A stretch of DNA of 13,339 nt from Candidatus Aerophobota bacterium (GTDB taxonomy: Bacteria; Aerophobota; Aerophobia; Aerophobales; B3-G15), in assembly GCA_003648845.1 (NCBI GenBank), contig QMQA01000007.1, positions 1 to 13,339 on the forward strand. The letters are read 5' to 3'. Made by a program: the position numbers and the translations under genes. Below are positions 8,614 through 13,339 of this stretch, one piece after another. Within the stretch, counting starts at the first letter, position 1. Each line of letters begins with the position of its first letter. The notes below the pieces were generated by a model, which searched no databases, had not been told where the DNA came from, and saw nothing but the letters and a program-made list of their open reading frames with translations.

Positions 8614-8985
8614 TTAGTTTAATGTTGAAATTTTGGCTGTTGTCTTTTTTTCCGAAAGACCCAACTGGTAAAGCTTACCAGCTACCTCAAAGCAAGAAAG
8701 AGATGTTACCAGAACAATTATCCCTTCTTCTTTTGCTTTCTCTACCATTTCTGGAACAGGCTCTTTTCCATTAACAAGAAGAATAGCCGGAATTTTCTTT
8801 AAAGAAGCAAGTGCGATCACAACCTGGTTGTTTTGCTGAGTTATCCACAGGTTTCCCTCGGAAGCGTTTGCCAAGGACTCACTCATGACATCAGAGATAT
8901 GACAGCCTGTGATCACAACATCTGTGTCCAACTCGGGTGTAAAGTTCTGTAGACTTAAAGAATCTATTATTTTCTTTAACTTCAT
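8614..8985 (-). CDS. DRTGG-domain protein, hydrogenase-associated
   Basis: A 123-residue single-domain protein with the pattern of DRTGG domains: an alternating beta/alpha fold with GCHISDVMSESLANA (27-41), the strand WITIQ-like WITQQ (47-51), a central strand VVIALA (55-60) and an AILLVNGKEPVPEMVEKA segment (67-84). Such domains occur alone or inside phosphotransacetylases and CBS-domain proteins and are thought to be regulatory; the ligand is not established here. The start ATG 8985 has GAGGAGG 6 bases upstream. The 76-base gap before it, after hydF, is the longest within the gene run and could separate maturation from structural genes, but no clear promoter or terminator is seen there. Family recognition is from remembered pattern. 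Confidence 0.78.
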   Translation of the reverse strand: MKLKKIIDSLSLQNFTPELDTDVVITGCHISDVMSESLANASEGNLWITQQNNQVVIALASLKKIPAILLVNGKEPVPEMVEKAKEEGIIVLVTSLSCFEVAGKLYQLGLSEKKTTAKISTLN

Positions 8986-9061
8986 AGCCGCCTCCTCAAA
9001 ATTAATTTTGCTGGTGACCCGGGATTTTTCCAGCCTCCTGCGAAATACTTGCTCTTTAAAT

Positions 9062-10318
9062 CTATAAAACTGAGGTTTCGCTATCGAAAACTATCTGGCT
9101 TATATATTTATGCCTTTTAAAGGGGTCAATTGCTCTTTCCAGCTCTCCATGAAGATAAGCTATAGCCACTCCATAATTGGTTATAGGGATATCCTGCTTT
9201 TTAGCCTCATATATCCTGCTCAACATCTCTTTACGATTCAGTGTACAAGCACCACAATGAATAATAAGTTTATACTGCTTGACATCTTCCGGAAAGTCAT
9301 GCCCTGTATAAACATCAAAATCTATTTTCCCTCCTATTCTTTCCTTAATCCATCTGGGGATCTTTACCCTTCCAATATCATCGCCTATGGGGTGATGAGT
9401 ACATGCTTCACAAATTAAGATTTTATCGCCCTGTCTCAATTCATCAATTTTTTTAGCTCCCCTCACCAGCTCATCTAAATCTCCTTTAAAGCGAGCGAAA
9501 AGAATAGAAAAGCTGGTCAAGGGAATATCCGAGGGAACAGTTGCAAAAACTTCTTTAAATGCCTGGGAATCAGTAATCACAAGTTTTGGCTTTATATTTA
9601 AATTGATTAATGCTTCCCTTAGATTTTTTTCGTTTGTTATTAAACAGAGAGCCTTTTTATCTAAAATATCTCTTATACTCTGCTGCTGGGGTAAAATTAA
9701 TCTTCCTTTTGGTGCCTCTTTATCTATAGGTATAACTAAAATAACTAAATCTCCGGGTCCAATAATATCACCAAGAATTGATTTTTGAGCAATCCAGTCA
9801 GGGGGTAACAATTTAATAATTTCTCTTTTAACTTCCGCTGTGGTATCCCAACTACAGGATAAAGAGCAGCAAGTCTTTACATAAGGTATTTTCCTTTTCT
9901 CCAATCTCTCTTTTACCTTTACATCAGGCTTAAAAATGTCTACCTTATTTAAGACAACCAGCACAGGGGTATCTCTTTTCTTTGCCTCCTCCAAGACCTT
10001 CTCCTCATATTTTCCCCATTTATTTGCTTCTGTAACTAAAAGGATTATATCAGCACGCTCAAAAGCCTTATAACTTTTCCTAACTCTTAATTTCCCTAAT
10101 GCACCTATATCATCTAATCCAGCAGTATCAATAAACAGCACAGGTCCTATAGGTAGAAGCTCCATTGGTTTTTCCACAGGGTCAGTAGTTGTGCCAGGTG
10201 TATCAGAGACAATAGATACATTTTGTTGGGTCAATATATTAAGTAAAGAAGACTTTCCTGCGTTTCTTCTTCCGAAGATGGCTATATGCAAACGGAGACC
10301 CTTTGGTGTCTTACGCAT
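9062..10318 (-). CDS. hydF: HydF, [FeFe]-hydrogenase H-cluster maturation GTPase/scaffold
   Basis: A 418-residue scaffold on which the 2Fe subcluster of the H-cluster is assembled or carried before transfer to HydA. The N-terminal GTPase has P-loop GRRNAGKSS (16-24), switch-I TPGTT (40-44), DTAG (64-67) and NKVD (124-127). A dimerisation domain follows (about 180-285). The C-terminal cluster-binding domain carries C306-T-H308 and, 45 residues later, H354-C355-GA-C358, the CXH...HCX2C signature of HydF; C303 is an extra nearby cysteine. Length is normal for the family. The start ATG 10318 lies within the end of hydE (37-base overlap), with GAGGAG about 10 bases upstream. It is followed by a 76-base gap before the DRTGG gene. 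Confidence 0.97.
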   Translation of the reverse strand: MRKTPKGLRLHIAIFGRRNAGKSSLLNILTQQNVSIVSDTPGTTTDPVEKPMELLPIGPVLFIDTAGLDDIGALGKLRVRKSYKAFERADIILLVTEANKWGKYEEKVLEEAKKRDTPVLVVLNKVDIFKPDVKVKERLEKRKIPYVKTCCSLSCSWDTTAEVKREIIKLLPPDWIAQKSILGDIIGPGDLVILVIPIDKEAPKGRLILPQQQSIRDILDKKALCLITNEKNLREALINLNIKPKLVITDSQAFKEVFATVPSDIPLTSFSILFARFKGDLDELVRGAKKIDELRQGDKILICEACTHHPIGDDIGRVKIPRWIKERIGGKIDFDVYTGHDFPEDVKQYKLIIHCGACTLNRKEMLSRIYEAKKQDIPITNYGVAIAYLHGELERAIDPFKRHKYISQIVFDSETSVL

Positions 10319-11286
10319 TTTAATGAATCTCCTCTACTCCCAGAGATTTTTCTCTCTGCTTTTAAAATAATTTCTTTAGCTCTTTTTAAGGTTACCCTGG
10401 CTTTATTATCGTAAATGAGATATTTCTCTTCATAACCCGTTGGAGTAAAATCTGGCATAATAACGTTGGCACCCACTTTTAAACCCATTAATTGCCCATT
10501 TTCACTATCTAAGGTAGCAAGAGCAGTCGTAGCAGGTAAAAGTACATTTTTAGTTACTATTCTGGCTAAAGCTAAAACTCGCAAGGTTAAGTTCAGGTCA
10601 CCACTTGGAAAATTCCCTAAGGGGGTATTTTCTTGAGGAATAAAGGGACCAATCCCTGCCATATCGACATTTAACTCTTTTAAAAATAAGATATCATCCA
10701 ATAGGTCTTTAAGAGTTTGACCGGGAAGTCCAACAATATTTCCGGCACCAATTTGGTAACCCATTTTTTTTAGTATATGAAGTAATTTTCTTCTTTTTCT
10801 CAGACTCTGCCCTGGATGAAGTTTCTCGTAAAGTTTTGGATTTGCTGCTTCATGCTTCAATAGATATCTATCGGCCCCGGCCTCTTTCCATGCTTTATAA
10901 TCCTCAAGGGCTCTTTCCCCTACAGATAATGTAACAGCAACATCTCCCATCTGTTTAATTTTTTGGATAATCCAAGAGAGTGTCTGTCGAGTGTAATAGA
11001 AATCATCGCCACTTTGGAGAACAATGGTGTTCACCCCTGAATTTACAATTTTCCTGGCAACATTTACTATCTCTTGGGGCTTCATTCTGTAACGTTTCAA
11101 TTCTTTGTTGTCTCTTCGCAGGCCACAATAAAGACAGTTTCTACAACAGTAACTGGAAAAATTTATTATACCTCTTATATAGACCTCATCTCCACAAAAT
11201 TTTTTTCTTACTTCATCTGCTTTTTGGAATAATTCCTTTTCTATATTTGGACTTTCCAAATAGTATAATATCTGATTTTTATCCAT
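10282..11286 (-). CDS. hydE: HydE, radical SAM maturase for the [FeFe]-hydrogenase H-cluster
   Basis: A 334-residue radical SAM enzyme of the HydE/BioB-like class; HydE acts on the HydG-derived Fe(CO)2CN synthon on the way to the 2Fe subcluster. The radical SAM motif is C47-CRN-C51-LY-C54 (CX3CX2C). Strong HydE hallmarks follow: CGLRRDN (54-60), VLQSGDD, LLKHEAANP, GAGNIVGLPGQT and IGPFIPQENTPL, then VIMPDFTP. The C-terminal stretch after the barrel (about 295-334) lacks the spaced cysteines that bind the non-essential second cluster in Thermotoga HydE. ATG 11286 overlaps the preceding small gene by 8 bases and has only a weak Shine-Dalgarno site, so translational coupling is likely. The end overlaps hydF by 37 bases. 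Confidence 0.96.
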   Translation of the reverse strand: MDKNQILYYLESPNIEKELFQKADEVRKKFCGDEVYIRGIINFSSYCCRNCLYCGLRRDNKELKRYRMKPQEIVNVARKIVNSGVNTIVLQSGDDFYYTRQTLSWIIQKIKQMGDVAVTLSVGERALEDYKAWKEAGADRYLLKHEAANPKLYEKLHPGQSLRKRRKLLHILKKMGYQIGAGNIVGLPGQTLKDLLDDILFLKELNVDMAGIGPFIPQENTPLGNFPSGDLNLTLRVLALARIVTKNVLLPATTALATLDSENGQLMGLKVGANVIMPDFTPTGYEEKYLIYDNKARVTLKRAKEIILKAERKISGSRGDSLKCVRHQRVSVCI

Positions 11287-11569
11287 ATTTCTTTATTACC
11301 CGTTGTAACAATGAAATAAGATTATTTTTTTCCTTTTTGGGTATTTCTTCCCATCGGTCTGTTATTAAGCCGAATCGTTCGTCTATCTTAATGCGCTCAG
11401 TTAATGGCGAAGAAAGACCATCCTCTTTCTCTCCCGCAACATATGACCATCTTTTTCCCAGTATTTCCACAAACTTCACACGTATACCATATTTTTTCTT
11501 TATAAAAGCTGATATTCGATTCAGTTTCTCCACCAACCTATTTTCAGAAATAGAGATCTCTTTCTCCAT
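11279..11569 (-). CDS. Hypothetical 96-residue protein between hydG and hydE
   Basis: Not recognised. A 96-residue, lysine/arginine- and glutamate-rich soluble protein with no cysteine and no membrane segment or signal peptide, so it is unlikely to bind an iron-sulfur cluster through cysteine. An amphipathic N-terminal helix (about 5-25) precedes a short beta-like segment (KYGIRVKFVEILGKRWSYVAG), a polar turn and a C-terminal helix (about 75-95). It reads as a compact alpha/beta fold. The start chosen is ATG 11569, which has AAAGGG six bases upstream; an in-frame ATG at 11584 lacks a Shine-Dalgarno site. The gene overlaps the end of hydG by 26 bases and the start of hydE by 8. Such interlocking argues that it is real and co-expressed with the maturases, perhaps as an accessory to HydG or HydE. 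It does not look like the TM1266-type hydrogenase regulator. Confidence 0.8.
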   Translation of the reverse strand: MEKEISISENRLVEKLNRISAFIKKKYGIRVKFVEILGKRWSYVAGEKEDGLSSPLTERIKIDERFGLITDRWEEIPKKEKNNLISLLQRVIKKYG

Positions 11570-13043
11570 CCTTGACCCTTTCATAGTATTCCATAAATTT
11601 ATGGTAAAAAGATGGTTTTTGTCGCTTAACTTCTTCTATTTCCTTTTCTATAATCTCTTCTCCCACCCTTTTGGTCTCCTGGCTCGCAAAGTCATCAAGC
11701 CATTCTCTAAAAGTCAAAATGGCATTTACTTTACAGAACCATCTTTCCTTACCTTGCTTCAGTAAATTCATAATGCACTTGCCTGTCCTTCCACATCTAT
11801 ACCCAGCGGTACAAAAGGAGGTAATGTACCCTTTTTGAGCAAGTTCCCTTATCACCTCATCAAGGCTTCTTGCATCTCCCAAAAGAAATTGCTGTCTCTC
11901 TGCCTCCTGCTCATCATATCTATCACTGTAAGCACCAATGCCAATTTTTGTAGAGGCATCTGTCTGAGTTACTCCCAAAGGGATAACTTCTCTTCTAATG
12001 TGTGCCGGTTCTCTGGCAGTAAGAATCATACCTGTGTAAGGAACGGAGAGTCTAATCACAGCGATTATCTTTTTGAAATCCTCATCGGAAACTTTATATT
12101 TTGTCTCTTGAATAAAAGGTGTGTTTACTGCTGGTTCCAGACGAGGAAAGGAAATTGTATGTGGTCCTATACCAAAACGTTCTTCTAAGTCTCTTGTATG
12201 ATACAAAAGCCCCATTACTTCAAATTTCCAATCGTATAGACCAAACAAAGCACCAATAGCAACATCATCTATACCTGCCTCCAGAGCCCGGTGAAGAGAA
12301 TAAAGCCTCCATTGATAATTTGATTTTATCGTTCCTTCGGGGTGAACCTTTTTATAAGTTTTATGATGGTAAGTTTCCTGAAATACCTGATATGTTCCAA
12401 TACCAATCTCTTTTAATATCCTCAGTTCTTCTATGGACATGGGAGCCGCATTAACATTAACCCTTCGTATCTCTCCATATCCCCTCTTTGTCTTCATTTT
12501 AACGCTATATATAGTCCTTATAGTATCTGCTATATAATGCACATCTGACAGTGGATGCTCTCCATAAACGACAATGAGACGCTTGTGTCCGACTTTACCC
12601 GCGAGCACCTCTATCTCCTTTCTTACCTCCTCGAGAGTCAGTCTTCTCCTTTTTTCTACCCTATTTTCTCTTCTAAAGGCACAATACAGACAATTATTTA
12701 CACAAAAGTTACTGCAGTATAAAGGAGCAAAGGTTACAATCCGATTATCATAAACTTTTTCCTTCACCTCGCCAGCTACTGCAAATATTTCCTCCCACAG
12801 ATCTTTATCCTCTACATTTAACAAAGTGGCTGTCTCATCAGGCTCTAATGTCTCCAGGGAAAGAGATTTATCAAGAATAGCCCTCACTTTTTGAGGTGAA
12901 TGATCTTTGTTTTTCTTTAATCTTTCCCATATCTCTTCATCATTTATAAAATCCCTTCCTTTTTCCATATATCTTTTATATTCTTTCTCTTTGACTACGC
13001 CTCTCGCCCATTTAAGGGCACTCGGACCAACAGTAGCCATCAT
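11544..13043 (-). CDS. hydG: HydG-type radical SAM maturase (tyrosine lyase) with altered C-terminal cluster motif
   Basis: A 499-residue member of the HydG/ThiH family. HydG cleaves tyrosine to supply CO and cyanide on iron for the H-cluster. The N-terminal FINDEEI (32-38) and LLNVEDKDLWEEIF (74-87) regions, radical SAM motif C114-VNN-C118-LY-C121, FQETYHHKTYKKVHP (221-235), GIDDVAIGALFGLYD (257-271), FGIGPHTIS (290-298) and terminal GERDLYF are HydG hallmarks. The auxiliary-cluster motif, normally CX2CX22C, is C411-TA-G414 ... C437: the second cysteine is Gly (codon GGG), while C417 and C423 are extra. The segment 361-372 (TDASTKIGIGAY) also differs from the SAGSCTGVGGY I recall. The N-terminus is about 25 residues longer than usual. 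ATG 13043 overlaps an upstream stop; ATG 13040 has better spacing (5 bases) to GGGAGG and is equally likely the true start. Residue numbers use 13043. Confidence 0.93.
   Translation of the reverse strand: MMATVGPSALKWARGVVKEKEYKRYMEKGRDFINDEEIWERLKKNKDHSPQKVRAILDKSLSLETLEPDETATLLNVEDKDLWEEIFAVAGEVKEKVYDNRIVTFAPLYCSNFCVNNCLYCAFRRENRVEKRRRLTLEEVRKEIEVLAGKVGHKRLIVVYGEHPLSDVHYIADTIRTIYSVKMKTKRGYGEIRRVNVNAAPMSIEELRILKEIGIGTYQVFQETYHHKTYKKVHPEGTIKSNYQWRLYSLHRALEAGIDDVAIGALFGLYDWKFEVMGLLYHTRDLEERFGIGPHTISFPRLEPAVNTPFIQETKYKVSDEDFKKIIAVIRLSVPYTGMILTAREPAHIRREVIPLGVTQTDASTKIGIGAYSDRYDEQEAERQQFLLGDARSLDEVIRELAQKGYITSFCTAGYRCGRTGKCIMNLLKQGKERWFCKVNAILTFREWLDDFASQETKRVGEEIIEKEIEEVKRQKPSFYHKFMEYYERVKDGERDLYF
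11576..11581 (-). promoter_or_regulatory. Ribosome binding site deciding the start of the hydG-hydE intervening gene
   Basis: AAAGGG, within the end of hydG, lies six bases before ATG 11569. It supports that codon over the in-frame ATG 11584, which has no purine-rich site upstream. Confidence 0.6.
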
Positions 13044-13165
13044 TACCTCCCAATTAGCCTTGCAAGTTTTATTTTAATTATATTTGTTCTCTCCTTCGAT
13101 ATATGCTTTATACCCATTTTTTTCATCGAAGACCAAAGCTCCACATTAACTTCAGTAATTATCAT
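13043..13165 (-). CDS. Possible 40-residue leader ORF upstream of hydG
   Basis: A short frame starting at ATG 13165 (MIITEVNVELWSSMKK...) and ending in LARLIGR with TAA at 13045-13043; the stop and the hydG ATG share a base (TAATG). It has an AAAGGG site (13179-13174) eight bases before the start. The product would be basic, with no cysteine and no clear membrane segment. No family is recognised. The good ribosome site and exact stop-start junction suggest real translation, either as a tiny protein or as a leader that couples translation to hydG. Such a short frame could also arise by chance, and an upstream-extended hydG is excluded by the stop. Confidence 0.45.
   Translation of the reverse strand: MIITEVNVELWSSMKKMGIKHISKERTNIIKIKLARLIGR
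13046..13051 (-). promoter_or_regulatory. Ribosome binding site of hydG (GGGAGG)
   Basis: GGGAGG precedes two adjacent ATG codons. Spacing is 2 bases to ATG 13043 and 5 bases to ATG 13040, so the second codon is the better initiator. The site lies inside the last codons of the upstream 40-residue ORF, so ribosomes ending that ORF would stop on the hydG start. Confidence 0.7.
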
Positions 13166-13179
13166 CCAGATCACCCTTT

Positions 13180-13197
13180 CTGTTACTTAACTCACAA
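13180..13197. promoter_or_regulatory. Degenerate third Rex/CRP-like site, nearest the gene start
   Basis: CTGTTACTTAACTCACAA keeps one perfect half (TCACAA) and a near half (TGTTA); it fits TGTGA-N6-TCACA with one mismatch. It sits next to the ribosome site of the 40-residue ORF, 65 bases (centre to centre) from site 1, where a bound repressor would block elongation or initiation. It is weaker than the other two sites and could be chance in AT-rich DNA. Confidence 0.4.
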
Positions 13198-13244
13198 ATT
13201 AATCTTTTATGTTCATTTAAAGCGGATATAAGCACCAAATATAT

Positions 13245-13262
13245 TTGTGAATAATCTCACAA
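13245..13262. promoter_or_regulatory. Rex-like (or CRP/FNR-like) operator, site 1
   Basis: TTGTGAATAATCTCACAA is an 18-base palindrome with perfect 6-base arms (TTGTGA / TCACAA); TTT/AAA flanks extend it one base on each side. It differs at one position from the classic Rex consensus TTGTGAANNNNTTCACAA. Rex senses NADH/NAD+ and is known to control hydrogenase and fermentation genes in Clostridia and Thermotogae, which fits an NAD(H)-linked hydrogenase. The inner TGTGA-N6-TCACA also equals the CRP-type consensus, so a CRP/FNR-family regulator cannot be excluded. A weak promoter-like pair on the minus strand, TTCACA (13251-13246) and TATATC (13230-13225) spaced 15 bases, overlaps the site but is not convincing. 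Confidence 0.7.
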
Positions 13263-13310
13263 AGTTACTTAAAAAAAGAGTATCTTAAATAGCTTGTGAG
13301 ATTATTCACA
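13246..13310. repeat. Inverted repeat, 17-base arms
   Basis: Positions 13246-13262 and 13294-13310 are exact reverse complements over 17 bases, separated by 31 bases. Each arm is itself palindromic (operator sites 1 and 2), which explains the repeat better than a hairpin: an RNA stem here would be AT-rich, and no T-run follows it on either strand. Confidence 0.75.
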
Positions 13311-13311
13311 G
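13294..13311. promoter_or_regulatory. Rex-like (or CRP/FNR-like) operator, site 2
   Basis: TTGTGAGATTATTCACAG is the reverse complement of site 1 except for its last base, and again contains a perfect TGTGA-N6-TCACA core. Centre-to-centre distance from site 1 is 49 bases. Two near-identical palindromes this close suggest co-operative or looped binding of one regulator, or a site for a divergent gene beyond the window. Confidence 0.65.
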
Positions 13312-13339
13312 AAAAAATATCTTTTCATTTACGTTCTCC

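Noticed and set aside
9010..9039. Possible hairpin (GCTGG / CCAGC, with CCCGGG in its loop) and an orphan AGGAGG in the gap between hydF and the DRTGG gene
   Set aside because: The stem is only five pairs with a 15-base loop and no T-run follows, so it is not a convincing terminator. The AGGAGG has no start codon at a usable distance. The gap otherwise shows only the ribosome site of the DRTGG gene.
10980..11765. Long open frame of 261 codons on the plus strand
   Set aside because: It lies antisense to hydE, the 96-residue gene and hydG, whose family motifs are unmistakable. Its translation is rich in Phe, Ser, Leu and Ile, as expected from the reverse of lysine/glutamate-rich genes, and no domain is recognised.
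13043..13165. Upstream ORF as a TM1266-type iron-only hydrogenase system regulator
   Set aside because: That family is about 80 residues with a different pattern; this frame is half the length and shows no resemblance.
13246..13310. Inverted repeat as a transcription terminator
   Set aside because: The arms are AT-rich and individually palindromic, and there is no run of T after the distal arm on either strand. Operator sites explain the pattern better.
1..13339. Mobile elements, CRISPR arrays, tRNA or rRNA genes, riboswitches
   Set aside because: No transposase or integrase frame, no regularly spaced repeats and no recognisable structured RNA were seen; nearly all of the sequence is occupied by the hydrogenase genes.

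Overview
All recognisable genes in this 13.3 kb window lie on the minus strand, so transcription runs from right (13339) to left (1). They form one tightly packed run of overlapping or closely spaced genes devoted to an [FeFe]-hydrogenase. The host is an anaerobic, H2-metabolising bacterium of AT-rich DNA with strong Shine-Dalgarno sites. The gene set resembles clostridial, Thermotogae-like and syntrophic or acetogenic bacteria, but I cannot assign a phylum from the sequence. There is no sign of a mobile element, CRISPR array, tRNA or rRNA.

Layout in the direction of transcription. (i) A control region at about 13170-13311 holds three palindromic TGTGA-N6-TCACA-type sites that look like Rex (NADH/NAD+) or CRP/FNR-family operators. 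(ii) A possible 40-residue ORF ends on the hydG start in a TAATG overlap. (iii) A maturation block follows: hydG (13043-11544), an unrecognised 96-residue gene, hydE and hydF, all overlapping. (iv) After a 76-base gap come a DRTGG-domain protein and a GHKL ATPase-domain protein, small genes that I recall accompanying multimeric hydrogenases in other anaerobes. (v) The structural block is a NuoE-like HydC, an HndB-like thioredoxin-fold protein, a 1015-residue fusion of NuoF/HydB with a GltD/NfnB-type flavoprotein, and the catalytic HydA. (vi) Last come a histidine kinase whose input region is an H-cluster-type hydrogenase domain and, overlapping it, a response regulator cut off by the window edge.

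Together the genes read as a self-contained system. HydE, HydF and HydG build the H-cluster. HydC, the HydB fusion and HydA form a soluble multimeric hydrogenase with an NAD(H)/FMN site and, unusually, a second FAD plus pyridine-nucleotide module that looks NADPH-type. The hydrogenase-derived kinase and its regulator would sense H2 or redox state, and the upstream operators would set expression according to the pyridine-nucleotide pool.

The points most worth a second look are: a HydG in which the middle cysteine of the usually invariant C-terminal CX2CX22C auxiliary-cluster motif is glycine, with new cysteines nearby; the HydB-GltD fusion, which may couple H2, ferredoxin, NAD(H) and NADP(H) in one complex; the altered H-cluster motifs of the sensor kinase; the unknown small protein between hydG and hydE; and the triple operator array.
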